Shown here piece by piece: positions 10,068 to 21,649 of a DNA stretch of 64,000 nucleotides. Below the pieces are notes generated by a model. It was given only the letters and a program-made list of their open reading frames with translations, was not told where the DNA came from and made no database searches. How positions within the stretch are numbered: the first letter of the stretch is position 1; each line of letters begins with the position of its first letter. The position numbers and the translations under genes are program-made. The stretch is from Saccharum officinarum (taxonomy: Eukaryota; Streptophyta; Magnoliopsida; Poales; Poaceae): contig CM036170.1 in assembly GCA_020631735.1 (NCBI GenBank), positions 70,199,737 to 70,263,736 on the forward strand, written 5' to 3'.

Positions 10068-11621
10068 GTGGAGAATGTTCATGAGCCAGCAACCTATAAA
10101 GAAGCTGTTCGTTGTGCTGATAGTGAGAATTGGATTTCTGCTATGCATGAGGAGATGCAGTCTCTTGAGAAGAACAGTACATGGGAGGTTGTTCCTTTGC
10201 CTAAGAAAAAGAAGACCATAAATTGCAAGTGGATCTTCAAGAGAAAAGAGGGTTTATCTCCAAGCGAGCCTCCAACGTATAAGGCAAGGTTAGTTGCAAA
10301 AGGCTACAGTCAAGTTTCGGGTGTTGACTATAATGATGTGTTCTCTCCAGTGGTAAAACACAGTTCAATTCGTACTTTCTTGAGTATTGTTGCTTCACAT
10401 GATCTTGAGCTTGAGCAGTTAGATGTGAAGACTGCGTTTTTGCATGGAGAGCTAGAGGAGGACATATACATGGACCAACCGGAAGGGTTCATAGTGCCTG
10501 GCAAGGAAAAATATGTGTGCAAGTTGAAGCGCTCCTTGTATGGTTTGAAACAGTCCCCTCGTCAGTGGAACAAGAGGTTTGATTCATTTATGTTGTCACA
10601 CAGTTTCAAAAGATCTAGATATGATAGCTGTGTTTACATCAAGCATGTTAATGGATCACTTATATATTTGTTGTTATATGTTGATGATATGCTGATTGCT
10701 GCCAAGAGCAAGAATAAAATCACTAAGTTAAAGAAGTTGTTAAGTAGTGAGTTTGATATGAAAGATCTTGGTAGTGCTAAGAAAATTCTTGGTACGGAAA
10801 TTAGTAGAGACAGAAAATCTGGTTTGCTATTTCTTAGTCAACAAAATTATATCAAGAAAGTTCTTCAGTGTTTCAACATGCAAAATGCTAAGGCTGTTAG
10901 TACCCCTATTGCACCTCACTTTAAGTTGTCAGCTGCTCAGTGTCCTAGTACAGATGCAGAGATTGAGTACATGTCAAGGGTTCCTTATTCTAGTGCTGTT
11001 GGGTCTTTGATGTATGCCATGGTTTGCTCTCGTCCAGATTTGTCATATGCTATGAGTCTTGTTAGTAGATATATGTCTAATCCTGGCAAAGAACATTGGA
11101 GGGCAGTTCAGTGGATTTTCAAGTACCTCAGAGGCACAGCAGATTCATGTTTGAAGTTTGGAAGAACAGATAAGGGTCTCATTGGTTATGTGGATTCTGA
11201 TTATGCTGCTGATCTGGACAGGCGAAGATCAATTACTGGTTATGTGTTTACTGTTGGCAGTTGTGCTGTGAGTTGGAAGGCTACGTTACAGTCTGTTGTT
11301 GCTTTGTCTACTACTGAAGCAGAATATATGGCTATTTGTGAAGCGTGCAAAGAATTAATATGGTTGAAAGGTTTGTACGCTGAACTCAGTGGAATTGAAT
11401 CTTGCATAAGTTTGCACTGTGACAGTCAAAGTGCAATTTACCTCACTAAAGATCAGATGTTCCATGAGAGAACTAAGCACATAGATATCAAGTATCATTT
11501 TGTGCGTGATGTGATTGAAGAAGGTAAGCTGAAGGTATGCAATATTAGTACTCATGATAATCCTGCTGATATGATGACAAAGCTGTTCCTGTTGCTAAGT
11601 TTGAGTTATGCTCAAGCTTAG
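10068..11621 (+). pseudogene. copia reverse transcriptase-RNase H part of Pol
   Basis: In frame with the previous segment after the TAG; the first codon is GTG, so it has no start of its own. Reverse transcriptase (RVT_2) shows [11 protein letters not shown] with D119, [13 protein letters not shown] at 156-168 and the YVDD box at 204-207. RNase H follows with [22 protein letters not shown] and HCDSQSA motifs. The tail normally reads into a conserved P-V-A-K-F-E-L-C segment; that is found one frame over, so a single base was lost near 11583. The alternative frame would stop at 11636-11638. Confidence 0.88.
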
Positions 11622-11726
11622 TTGGTTTAATTGAATAGTCCAAGAGACTATTGTTGGCACCAGCGGTTTTCTATCTTTGTTGTTCAGGATGATGGGTTGA
11701 TTTATGATACAAGATGAATTTGTCTC

Positions 11727-11737
11727 AAGGTGGAGTT
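11727..11737 (+). other. copia polypurine tract
   Basis: AAGGTGGAGTT directly precedes the TGTTGGAG start of the 3' LTR, the standard copia second-strand primer site. Confidence 0.75.
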
Positions 11738-12119
11738 TGTTGGAGTTATTCTAAATTCACTGCAAGATATAGGCCGGGCTTCTGACGGAGCGAAACGGAG
11801 GCCCGTAGATGCCGAAGGCTGGGCCGGAGCGTAGTGGAGTCTGAAGCCGGTCCATCAGGCCGCGCCCGTGCACACACGGGGGGTGCGGGAGGCTCCCCCG
11901 CGGTACGGTACATATATACCCTTGCTAGGGTTTCTTGGAGACCCGATTCTCTTGTAAGCCGCCACAGGCGTGTAACCCAAAACTCTTGAGATAGTGAGAT
12001 TGTTGCTGGCTGGTGCCCGTGGTTTTTCCCCTTCGCATTGGAGGGGTTTTCCACGTTAAATCGTGTCTCCGCTGTGATTGATTTCGTTTTACTTCATATT
12101 CCATACGTCGTTCATAACA
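11738..12119 (+). repeat. copia 3' LTR (382 bp)
   Basis: Starts TGTTGGAGTTATTC just after the polypurine tract and ends CATAACA. The first 167 bp are GC-rich and absent from the 5' LTR; the remaining 215 bp match it closely. Confidence 0.8.
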
Positions 12120-13399
12120 GGGGAGTCATGGAGGGGAGGGGAGCGATGCCGCGGAGGAGAGGGGAGCGACGAGTCCTGGGGGCCGGGGTGTCCTGCGCTC
12201 ACGGAGGAGACTGAGGCAGCCACGGATCGCATGAGGAAGGGAGCAGGATTCGCGACAATCTTTCCTAGGGGCGATTGCGGGATCACGGCAGTCGCGGGAT
12301 CAACGTGGCCCCACCTGGCGGCGCGGTTTGGAGGCGCGGTATCGTAGGTGGGAGGCAGACGGACGAAGAATTTTGTCGCACAAAAAAAATGTCGATCTTT
12401 TATTCTTTTTAGTTGCAGGAGATGTGATCGACCGACCAAAAGCTTAGAGTAGAGGAAGGAAGAAGGCGCTGGCTGCATGTTAGGAGGAAAGCCTGACTGT
12501 GGGTGGTTAGGAACGGAATTAAGTGATGCTTCTAGATAGTATATGTGTTGTGATTTGTGAAGTTTCTTCTCAATTATATGCAAGTCAGCAATGGTTCCCT
12601 GTCTCTTAGGACCTACCTTGTATTAAAAATATAGGAGGTCAGCCAAGCACGAGTCAATTCATATTTTCTAAACTAAACCCCTCTCCTGCATTGGAAGGAG
12701 ATGCAGGGTTCGTATCACAGCCGAGGTTCAAAATTTCGGCGGAATTTCATCGAAATTTTACAAAAATTGGTAATTTCTGGGGAGGCCAAAAAAAATTCTA
12801 ATACCCAAATCAAAACCCCTGATCTCAGCACAAAGGCTTCAGTAAGCAGTTGATATGCTGGTGCTTGTTCCTTTCTTTTGAGGAATGGCTGATGAACACT
12901 GACATATATCAGAGCAAGACTTGAGCAAAGCCAGAAGTTTCTACTTTCTAGGACCCAAAAGATTGAAGCATGTTGAGGAATGCCTGCAGGACGGAAATAT
13001 TTCATTGTTCTGAAACACCGGCCGTCCAGCACTTGGGCACCTGAGAGCCGTCCGATCTAAGTTATGCAGCCTGGATCGGACCAATGGCAGAGGCGCCGGC
13101 AAAGGTCGAAGCAGAGGACGGCTGCTCACTTGGCCGGCGAAGTAGACAACATGCATTCTGCGACTACTAGGAACAGCACGAGGCAGAGTGCAGCAACAGC
13201 ATCTGCAAATTGGCAGCTGCAGCTAGCACTGGCAGCGTCTGTAATTAGCGTACATGTCAAACTGTTCTAGGTATGATTCAAGCCATGAAACAACAACAGT
13301 TAACATACCAACACAATCATCAATCCATACATGTCAAACTTTAACCTTTACTGATAATATTTACAAGATTTCAGAAGGCTAAATGCTTCAACAGTTTTG
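12120..13399. other. intergenic sequence between copia element and receptor kinase
   Basis: Starts with a purine-rich GC segment (12120-12350), then AT-richer sequence. Open frames up to 164 codons occur on the minus strand but have no recognisable motifs. No gene supported. Confidence 0.4.
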
Positions 13400-13481
13400 A
13401 AACTACATACCATTTGAGCATCACTACCCTTTTTTCTCAATCATGTAGGAAAAGTAATGTTGCTCAAATGTTATGTAGTTG
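13400..13481. other. near-perfect stem-loop downstream of receptor kinase
   Basis: AACTACATACCATTTGAGCA on the left and TGCTCAAATGTTATGTAGTT on the right pair over about 28 bp with a few mismatches around a loop of about 25 bases. It lies about 260 bp past the receptor kinase stop codon. It could be a small MITE, a 3' UTR structure or a small-RNA hairpin. Confidence 0.5.
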
Positions 13482-13739
13482 AAGAATTCGGTTATCTTTT
13501 TTCACTTTTTTTTTCTTTTTCTATATTTTTCTTTTTTTTTAGAGGAAGCATTCATCTACCTAGAATGTTATGCATCCGTAAAACTTGGTGGAGAGGAGGC
13601 TGCTGAGGAGATAAAATTGTTGGCACCTCCTTACCACAGCTACTAACCCCCCTTGGCTTGGCAGGGAGATCACCTAACCTAATTATCAGCCCATCAGTTC
13701 TTCTTAGCTAAGTATTTAGGTGTTGAGCGCCTTGCCTTC

Positions 13740-15935
13740 CTAGTAAGAAGGGGGTCGGAGTTCCCTTAGGCGTCGAACAACATGCTTCATTGTGGGCCTA
13801 GAAGCAAGAGACTCCTGCGTGCACCGGACCGCCAGGTTCAGGAACTCAACCAGATCATCATGCGGGGCCTTCTCCCACAAGCCTTCGATGAAGAACTCGC
13901 GAACCCTGCCTCTTTGGATAAGCTTCACAGCCCAGCTGACAATGTTGAAACCATCTCCATATGGAGAAAATGATGGGTCCAGTGCTTTCTTGTCTGAGAT
14001 CAGCTCCAGCAGCACAACTCCGTAGCTGTAGACATCTGCCTTGTCAGACACGCGGCATGTCATTGCATACTCAGGAGCCACATACCCAAAAGTACCAGCA
14101 ACATCCGTTGTCGCATGCGTTTCTGAGTTCCGGAGAAGCCTTGCCAATCCAAAATCAGAAAGGTAGGCGTTGCATTCATTGTCGAGCAATATGTTGTTTG
14201 GCTTGACATCTCGGTGCAGAATGCGGGGGACGCATTCGTCATGCATGTACGCAAGCGCATGAGCAACATCCAGAGCAATCTTGTGAAGCCTTCTCCAGCT
14301 GATTGGCCTCTTACCCCTCTCTTGTATGAACCTTTCCAGGCTGCCACCTGGCAGATAGTTGTATATCAGAAACATCTCCGACTCACTGATGTGGTACCCC
14401 AAGAGAGTGACAAGATGAGGATGACGGCATTGCCCAAGAATCCTCACTTCTGCTTGGAACTCCTTGTCGCCATGCTGCTTCCCAATAGCAAGCCTCTTTA
14501 TTGCCACAAGAACTCTAGGTGCCACCTCGGCTCTGTATGTCGCGCCAAAGCCGCCGTTGCCAATGCAGTTGCTAGCATTGAAATTCCCAGTGGCGCGGAC
14601 AACAGTCTCATATGTCAGGGGGCCTCCAATTTCAACATCAGCGAAAATCTTGACTTCCCTTCCCCTAAAAGTGCGCTTTGATGCTCTCTGAGGCCATTTC
14701 CTTGTGCAGATGCACAGGGTGAGTGCAACTAACAGAACCACAACAATGGCTGATGCTGAAGCTATGGCAGCAATCTCTTTGATACCCAAGCCACCATCAC
14801 CATTGCTGCTACTGCTGCTGCTGGGGCTGCCATTAGAAGTGCCCGGCCTTGTCTCAGACAGCTCACGGATAATTGTTGGCATAGGAGAAACAGGAAACAG
14901 ATCACCAGTAACTGAATGAACAGTAACTACATGAACTGGTGAGACGGCAGCAGCAGCATTAACACCAGCAGTTATCTCCTCCTCCCCAGATAGTTTGTTG
15001 TTGTCAAGCAGTAAAACCGTGTGATTTCGCAGTGCCACAAGATCAACAGGAACCTCCCCTGATAGAGAATTGTTGGACAAATTAAGAAATTCCAGCGACC
15101 CCAGCTGGCCCAAACTGGAAGGTATCTCACCGCTGAAATTGTTGCCGGACAACGAGAGAAATTTCAGGTTCTTGAGCTCCGCGAGGCCTGAGGGAAGCCG
15201 GCCGTGGAGCAAGTTGCCGCTGAGATCCATCCGGACGAGGCTTCTGCAATGGAGGAGCGCCGGCGGCAAGTCGCCAGTGAGCCTGTTGCCGGACAGGTCC
15301 AGAACCCGGAGACGCGCGAGCTCCCCAATCCGCGGCGGGATGGTTCCAGCCAACGAATTGGAGGACAGGCGCAGGCGCCGGAGCGCAGCGCAGCTCCCCA
15401 ACGCCGGCGGGATTGCCCCGCTCAGCCGGTTCCCGGAAAGCTCCAAGCTTTTCAGCTCTTCCGGGAAGGTGGCCGGCAGGCGGCCACGGAGGGAGTTGCC
15501 GGCGAGGTTGAGCACCTGGAGGCGCCGCAGCCGCCAGAGCTGCGGAGGAATCTCGCCGCGGAGCCCCGCCGAAGGAAAGGCGATCGATTTGAGCTCGGTG
15601 AGGCGAGCGACCGCCGGGGACAGCTCCCCTGCGACTGCGAGGCGGCCGCCGGGTGGGGACGGGAGCGTGAGGGCCACGACGCGCCCGGACCCCGCGTCGT
15701 CGCAGGTGACCCCCGGCCAGGAACAGTGGTGCGCGCCGGAATCCGGCGACCACTGGCGGAGAGCGTCGACGGAGCCGGCGCCGGAGGTGAGGCCGCGCTT
15801 GAGGTGGAGCAGCGCCGGCATGTCGTCCTGCTGCTCCGGCAAGGACGACGGCGAGGACGCGACGGAGGCGGTGGTGAGGAGGAGGTGGAGAGCGAAGAGG
15901 ACGGCGGTGGTGGCGGAGCGGCGGAGGAAGGCCAT
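13740..15935 (-). CDS. LRR receptor-like kinase, RPK1/RPK2 type
   Basis: Intronless 731-residue protein. A signal peptide covers about residues 1-27. A LRRNT_2 cap (36-80) ends in CSWPGVTC. About nine 24-residue leucine-rich repeats run from 112 to 316. A Ser/Asn-rich stalk precedes the membrane segment at about 388-410, followed by a basic stop-transfer (TRKWPQR). The kinase domain (about 455-728) has every key residue: G-loop GNGGFG 459-464, K480 in VAIK, E496, HRD 574-576, DFG 594-596, APE 620-622. The kinase opening ([13 protein letters not shown]...[13 protein letters not shown]) is the RPK1/RPK2 (TOAD2) signature. Arabidopsis RPK2 has a much longer ectodomain, so this is a short form nearer RPK1 in architecture. 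Likely a plasma-membrane receptor or co-receptor for a peptide signal; ligand not deducible. The long plus-strand frames at 15070-16100 are its shadows. Confidence 0.93.
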   Translation of the reverse strand: MAFLRRSATTAVLFALHLLLTTASVASSPSSLPEQQDDMPALLHLKRGLTSGAGSVDALRQWSPDSGAHHCSWPGVTCDDAGSGRVVALTLPSPPGGRLAVAGELSPAVARLTELKSIAFPSAGLRGEIPPQLWRLRRLQVLNLAGNSLRGRLPATFPEELKSLELSGNRLSGAIPPALGSCAALRRLRLSSNSLAGTIPPRIGELARLRVLDLSGNRLTGDLPPALLHCRSLVRMDLSGNLLHGRLPSGLAELKNLKFLSLSGNNFSGEIPSSLGQLGSLEFLNLSNNSLSGEVPVDLVALRNHTVLLLDNNKLSGEEEITAGVNAAAAVSPVHVVTVHSVTGDLFPVSPMPTIIRELSETRPGTSNGSPSSSSSSNGDGGLGIKEIAAIASASAIVVVLLVALTLCICTRKWPQRASKRTFRGREVKIFADVEIGGPLTYETVVRATGNFNASNCIGNGGFGATYRAEVAPRVLVAIKRLAIGKQHGDKEFQAEVRILGQCRHPHLVTLLGYHISESEMFLIYNYLPGGSLERFIQERGKRPISWRRLHKIALDVAHALAYMHDECVPRILHRDVKPNNILLDNECNAYLSDFGLARLLRNSETHATTDVAGTFGYVAPEYAMTCRVSDKADVYSYGVVLLELISDKKALDPSFSPYGDGFNIVSWAVKLIQRGRVREFFIEGLWEKAPHDDLVEFLNLAVRCTQESLASRPTMKHVVRRLRELRPPSY

Positions 15936-16229
15936 CTCCGACCAGTCGCCGAAGCGGAACGGGAGCGGTGGTGGGGAGCTTTGTCTGGGTCAGTCAGTGG
16001 CGACCGAGTGACTCTCCGAGTCTGCCGACTGCTGTCGAAGTGTCGATGGACTCGGAGACAAGTACTGGTACACGAGGTGGGGCCCACGCCCGGGGGCTGA
16101 ACTTTCATAGGTCAGGAATGGAGGACTGTGGAGTGATTTCAGGAAATGCGAGGGGGCAGAGTGCGACGGGATGCTTGGCTTTTTGGCCTTGTGGTGTTCA
16201 ATTGTTCATCGCTGCGTTCGAATTTTTAG
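15936..16229 (-). other. 5' flank of receptor kinase
   Basis: Contains the presumed leader and proximal promoter. No convincing TATA box on the minus strand within 250 bp of the start codon. Plus-strand open frames continue out of the kinase shadow. Confidence 0.4.
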
Positions 16230-16522
16230 CTTTTGGACCCTTTTTTAAAAAAAAAAGATTTTCACAACCATGCCTCAGGTGGTCGTAGTCCAGAGTCATT
16301 TTCTAGGTGTCGCTGACGTGGCTACCTGCATGGGGCGGATGTGTCATGAGCTCGACGCCGTAGATCTTGGCGCCAAGCTCGGCACCAATTACTACGGCGT
16401 CAAGCTATGGAAATTGATAAATTTGATTTTTTTTCATGACTTGGATATTGAGAAATCTAGAGTTTTTATAATGACTTATTGTTTGATCACTTAAACAATC
16501 TAGAAATACTTAAGATAAAAAA
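16230..16522. repeat. dispersed repeat R, copy 2
   Basis: Direct-orientation relative of 6362-6700. The match stops abruptly at 16522 after ATACTTAAGATAAAAA, whereas copy 1 runs on, marking a break at the left side of the chimeric gene-fragment region. Confidence 0.6.
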
Positions 16523-16935
16523 TTTGCCCGACCAAATGTACAGCACGTCCGGGCGGAACAGTGTAGGTCTTGGCTCCAACAGCACGGCCGGGCGATGCAG
16601 GGCTCGGCTCCATCTCCGGGCCAGCCTTCGCCATCTACACACCTCCCTTCGCTCCGTCAGAAACCGGCCATGTTACAGTGAATTTGGAGGAACTCCAACA
16701 TCCCCGCTTGGCCGTGCTGCACGCCGCCGACCACCGTGAGGGACCACGACACTTCCCCCCAGCGGCAGCCGCCCAGCATATCTTGGCCACGGAAGAGGCG
16801 GAGGATGAGGGACTGCCAAGGGAGCAGGCGGCGGCGTCCGTGGCGGACTCCATCTCCCTCAGCGCGGATCTGAGTTGTTGATGTTGGGCTCTCTGCGCAG
16901 ATGTCGTTGGCGGAGTCGAAGGCGGCGGCGGTCCC

Positions 16936-17045
16936 AGAGTCTGTGCTGCTCGGGCAAGGTAAGTTCGGCACTACGTACGGACGTACCTTTGCGTCGAGCA
17001 GGCCAACGGCAAGGAGTTCGCGTGCAAGTCCATCCTTATCCCCGA
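16936..17045 (+). pseudogene. CDPK kinase N-lobe fragment
   Basis: LLGQGKFGTTY is followed one frame over by YLCVEQANGKEFACKSI, together the glycine-rich loop and VAIK-like lysine segment (ACKSI) of plant calcium-dependent protein kinases. A small insertion or frame change separates the two blocks. No downstream kinase subdomains or EF hands follow. Only the first about 35 residues of the catalytic domain are present, so it is debris. Confidence 0.65.
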
Positions 17046-17948
17046 GACCCACTCCTTCCCCAAGCCAGGAGAGAATTTAAGGAACCACTCAATTCTTGCT
17101 ATTCGTTAATAAATTGGATTTCTAATTTTCTATGCTATGTGCAGATCCGAAATCAAGGCTACTTAGCTTCAATCCAGGTAATCTAATACTACCCAATTTT
17201 GTGATGTTTGAGTGGTAATTGGATCTACACCTTTCTTTTTTTTTCTATAGCTACTGCTTTCCACCCAGTAGCAGCAGTCGTAGGTCAAAGCACATCAGCC
17301 GGCTGATTTATAGAACTATGGATGCTGCTGCTGCCGCTACTGATTTTATATAGCTATATAAGTGCTTGTCTCAGATTCACAGAAATCAGCTACTGATCCA
17401 CATAGGACTAATGGACATGGTGCTTGTTACAAAATAGTTATATGATAGGATCCTTTGCAATGCTCTTTTTCTTGTATAAGTTGGTGATTTTCACCTTGTA
17501 AAGGAAGGGACATGCTATTTTCTTTTATGAAAAGTAATACCTGCAAACTTATGTTTTTTTTGCCCCTTATGCAACTCGGCATTGATACTATCCGAGTGCT
17601 TCTGCAAAAGGTATTTCTTCATTTGCTGATGAGCTCCTTCCTGTGTTGGAGGGACTAGAGCATTTGAAATAGGTAAAGCTCATATATGTACTATATTAGT
17701 ATATACTAGGGCTTTAGGAGGCTGCCATGGTGTTCTCACTCTGCTTTCGTACTCTTGGCACCTAGAAATTAGGCGTGTAATGCTGGGATATGTTGTATTA
17801 ACAACAAATCAAATTATATGCAGTTGCTTCAATAACTCCGACGAGCTCACTGCAATTGGTCACCGCCGTCGCCACTACAAGACGATTAGCGAGTGGTTGA
17901 AGTGGAGAAGGAAGCACAGGCAGCGCATACTCCATTGATCTATTGTGT

Positions 17949-19250
17949 GACATTGAAGCTGAGCGTTTATCAAAGCAAGGTCAAGGACCTGAAAAGGTTT
18001 GGACTCTGACATGCTCATCCACTATTTTTATTTAATTTTATTACCACTTTTACCAAAGCTGTGTGGTGTTATCCATTATTCGTAGCTATATTACTTGCTG
18101 ATGATACTTCAGCATGTAATTAAACTTTTTTGTTTTCAGGGAGACCACAGTAGAACTAGGGAATTGAATTCTCAGGACTTGCTGGAGCAATTGCCAGCAC
18201 TGTAGCAATTATTATATCGACTTATTGGCTGTCGGATGATTCTCTCTTATCCTTGCAACAAATAAGTTGGATTAGTGAAAGAAATCGATTTTTAAACATA
18301 TTTAGGTTTTTGGTCGGTATTTTTCTTTTTTAACTAAGCCAACATGGCACTGTTTTTCCTTTTGTATTAAGGCAGAAGGAGCTGCAAATAACAATTATCT
18401 GGTGCAATATGCTCTAGCTCAGGTAAGCTCTGTTTTTTCTGTCATTTTTTTGCTTCAACTTCTACAAGGTGATCTTTATATTTAGTTTAATGAGCCAACT
18501 GGTCATTTGTGAATCCGTCTGGCTATGTCTTGCACTTTATGACCTATTCAATGTATAATAGAGCAGTTCAATTCCTTCTATGTAACAGTTTATTCTTAGA
18601 TCTGGGGCATCTTACGCAATTTGAGTGAATCTTGCTTCTGTACAGGTTCTTAAGGAAAGCTTCAAAATTTATTGTGCAATAAATGATGGAATTATCAACC
18701 TTGTTGACAATATATATTAATCTTCAAAGAAGTAGGGATTTGTCTATGTTGCACTGAACTATTTCTACTTATGCTTCTTGTTTCCTGTTGGCTGTCAAAC
18801 AACTGTGCAGTTCTTTGAGATGCCAAAGCATGAAGCACTAAAAGCCCTTCACATTTACAGGAGGGCTGGCCAGCAGGTAACTGTCCTACACGGTAGTAAT
18901 GTGCAATGTATCTTAACTTGAAGAAGACCTGGATGTAACAATTATGTGTGCTTAGAAGCTTAGCTGCTATTTTTTACCCATCAACATCTTTGATGCTTCA
19001 GGCTGGAAACATGTCTGACTTCTATGAAAGTTGTCGGGGTTTAGACCTTGCAGGAAATTTCCAGTTTCCCACTTTGAGGGAGGTGAGGTCATTTGTTTCA
19101 GTGTTCGCCATGTAAATTTTTACTATGTAAGAGTATGACCAGATACTCAGATTTGATTTATTTTATTTTCAGCCACCACAAACATTCCTTTCAACCATGG
19201 AGGAGTATGTGAAGGAGGCTCCACGTATGATGCCAGTTATAGAGCCACTG
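17949..19250 (+). pseudogene. ANTH-domain clathrin assembly protein (AP180/CALM-like), captured fragment
   Basis: Seven exon-like blocks keep family order: 17949-17996 (DIEAERLSKQGQGPEK), from 18140 (TRELNSQDLLEQLPAL), 18376-18422 (GAANNNYLVQYALAQ), 18646-18710 (LKESFKIYCAINDGIINLVD), 18811-18876 (FFEMPKHEALKALHIYRRAG), 19002-19082 (SDFYESCRGLDLAGNFQFP), 19173-19250 (TFLSTMEEYVKEAPRMM). Most have AG/GT borders. This covers the middle and end of the ANTH domain, which binds phosphoinositides and promotes clathrin coat assembly. The PI-binding N-terminus and the clathrin-binding tail are missing. A TAG replaces a conserved Gln at 18203-18205, and the donors after the second and fourth blocks look lost. 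Retained introns point to capture at the DNA level. Confidence 0.8.
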
Positions 19251-19439
19251 GTTAGTTCCTGGGTTCTAATAAACCATTTGGATTTTTGCATGACACCTTT
19301 ACATTTTATAACAAGTAACAAGTAGGAGCCTCGACAATGGTATTTGTGTGATACTTCCTGTGCCTTGCATGTTAAATAGCATATCACAACCAGTGCAAAG
19401 CTAGAGCAAATTAGAGGGGGGTGTTCTTGCCTTGAGGGT

Positions 19440-19750
19440 GCATATACATGTTCCACGGGGGTTGCATGTGTCATGTGGGGGCGCCAATGTCAAAGGCGCT
19501 CCAGCCAGGGCAGTCTCCAAGGGGGCACCAGCTGTAGTTAATGACAATTAGTAGTCTGGGGAAAGGATAGAATTAATGAGAGATTAAGGATGATTAATGG
19601 GGAGAGAACCAAGGAGCTTGTGGTTGGCACCTAGGGGCTGGGCAGTCCTATATATACCCTGTAATCAGCTTATGAGAAGGCAATCAAGAAACAAGTTATT
19701 TCCTAATCTACCTCTGCTGCTCTTAATCTCATCCCCTTCAACATAGGGCG
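19440..19750. repeat. possible LTR-like insertion
   Basis: Contains a TATA-like CCTATATATACCCTG followed by AATCAAGAAACAAG and a CATCCCCTTCAACA end, resembling the promoter and R region of small grass LTRs. No pair, primer binding site or target duplication was identified, so this is weak. Confidence 0.25.
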
Positions 19751-20239
19751 TCCAGGGGAAATAACCTTACGAAATTGACACTGTCACCGCTACATTGTTC
19801 ATTTATGTTTCCGAGTGCACGGCGCACCTGCTTACCCTTAGCTAGACATGAACATAGTGTTTTTGTTGTGCTTGATTTCTTCTTTCAGTAGAGATTTCAT
19901 CGTGTGGTAATATGTGCACAATGTGAAGTATAATTTTCTGATAAACAACTGGAATTTCTTATTTCCTAACACTCAGTGAAAATAGTTCAACACTATTCAG
20001 AAATCTGTGTTACAGTTATAAATTACTATGGATCTCCATTTCAAAACATTCCACGATTGCATTTCCACGTCACATGCATTTGTCATGCAACATATGTATT
20101 TAAACTAAGAGTGCACCTGAGACGTTTCTTACTTTGAAATTTTGTAAGATTCAGATATCATAGTTCTGAATTTTTAGTGTCCTAAGTTGATTGCTGGTAG
20201 CCTGGTACCAGCGACAATCTGTTCACCAACAGCTGAACT

Positions 20240-20430
20240 GATTAAATGTAGTCCGGAGCAGCCGCTGGAGTTCGTCGACGAAATCACCGGAGAGCCCCTG
20301 TCCCTGCGTCGCCGGTGAGGACGTGCCTGGCTCCTCAACTTCCTGGTTAGAGTCGTTTCTGGACTTCGTCGACGACATCACCGAAGAGCTGAATCCCTGC
20401 CTCGTCGGCGAGGATGTGCCTAGCAATCAG
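20240..20430. repeat. tandem imperfect repeat of about 95 bp
   Basis: GTTCGTCGACGAAATCACCG near 20269 recurs as CTTCGTCGACGACATCACCG near 20364, followed in both by a CCCTGC(G/C)TCG segment and GAGGA(C/T)GTGCCT. The minus-strand frame therefore repeats a G-T-S-S-P block. Possibly a captured exon; family unknown. Confidence 0.5.
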
Positions 20431-21643
20431 GCATCGACGCTCATGGTGCTTGCTCGCCGCCCATCCCAGGAGCTGCTCAATATTTTTATTCCAATTTCAG
20501 TTTGCAGTAGTTTTGTGCTACATCTTGTTTTTGAAGTGATGCATAGACGGGTTAGATATGCGACAAATTATTTTAGATACTTTTTTGTCAAATGGTTCTA
20601 TCTGTATGTAACTATGTCTATGTAATATTTGAGTATTTGTGCACAAGTTAATCTCAAGAAGGCTGTGATGCTATATATATAGACACTGAGCATTGAAAAT
20701 TTGGATAGCAGGCTGTCATCTAATCAGTGTCCTTTTTATCAGGTGTATTTTTAGTTGTATGCATGTCTCCTTGGGTGGCTTGTGGCTAGAACCAATTTAC
20801 TTTCGAGAAGGGCATATGTGTCATCTATATACCTTTATTTAAACAAATATATACCTTGTACATATGAATAACTGCAAAGTTGAATTGATACTTTTTGTTC
20901 AGCATGATTTGTGGACTCATACACGATGAGTGTTGTGGTTTTGCGTTTGTTTGTGGGTGCTGACGTGGCACGGCCTGGGTGGGGCCACGCATAGGGGGCC
21001 ACCTGGAGCTGCTGACGTCGGGCGAGGGGCGGGGTAGCTGTGGCGCCACACATCGTCGGGGGCTCGGCCGAGGTGGCGCGAGACGAGCTATAGCAGCATA
21101 GGGTGTCCGCCGTCATTTTAGTCTTTCAAGAAACTTATGGTCAGTTTTTTCAAAAAGAACTTTAAAGGTTGTACAATGTATATTTCTCGTCATATATGTT
21201 GTTGTATTGTAATTAGCGGAGTTGCAATGTAATTGTTGAAAAATGTTTATACGGTGAGTATAACGTACTTTGTTTTAAGGTTTTGTGATAGATTTTTCAA
21301 GACATGCAGTATTACCTATGTGACAGGCACTAATGTTTATAAATATACTCGAACCTGTGTACAAGATGGTATGGAGATGCGGTGGAACTTATTCGTGGTT
21401 TTATTAGCGCACGAAAGAAATGAATATCAGAGATTGCTTCCTGCCGATATAAAACATTATTTTAGCCGCATCAAAGAAAGGTCTATAAAGTAAAGTTTGT
21501 GAGCCTGCGATGCCACGCTCTCCGTGACTATGTTAATTTTACGAACTTCACCTTTTGGATTAAATGTCACTTTAACGTCGATATTTAATTTCACAGTATG
21601 ATTATCTTATCGTGTGGTCCATGTGTTTTTAGTATAAAAGTTT
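20431..21643. other. unannotated interior of chimeric region
   Basis: AT-rich, except for a GC-rich island at 20940-21110. Short open frames only; no domain recognised. Confidence 0.4.
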
Positions 21644-21649
21644 AGCTGT

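Larger units (their letters stand above)
7310..12119 (+). mobile_element. degenerate Ty1/copia retrotransposon
   Basis: Complete order of a copia element: 5' LTR, primer binding site, Gag, protease-integrase, reverse transcriptase-RNase H, polypurine tract, 3' LTR. Integrase upstream of reverse transcriptase is diagnostic of copia. Three lesions break the polyprotein: a frame change near 8400, an in-frame TAG at 10065-10067, and a frame change near 11583. Over the shared 217 bp the LTRs differ by about five substitutions and one 2-bp indel (about 97% by eye), so insertion is fairly recent. No matching 5-bp target duplication was found, consistent with an altered left end. Confidence 0.85.

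Noticed and set aside
15070..16108. Plus-strand open frames of 298-313 codons and extra minus frames over the receptor kinase N-terminus
   Set aside because: They overlap the GC-rich LRR coding region in other frames and show Arg/Ser/Ala-rich composition without domains; the kinase frame explains the sequence.
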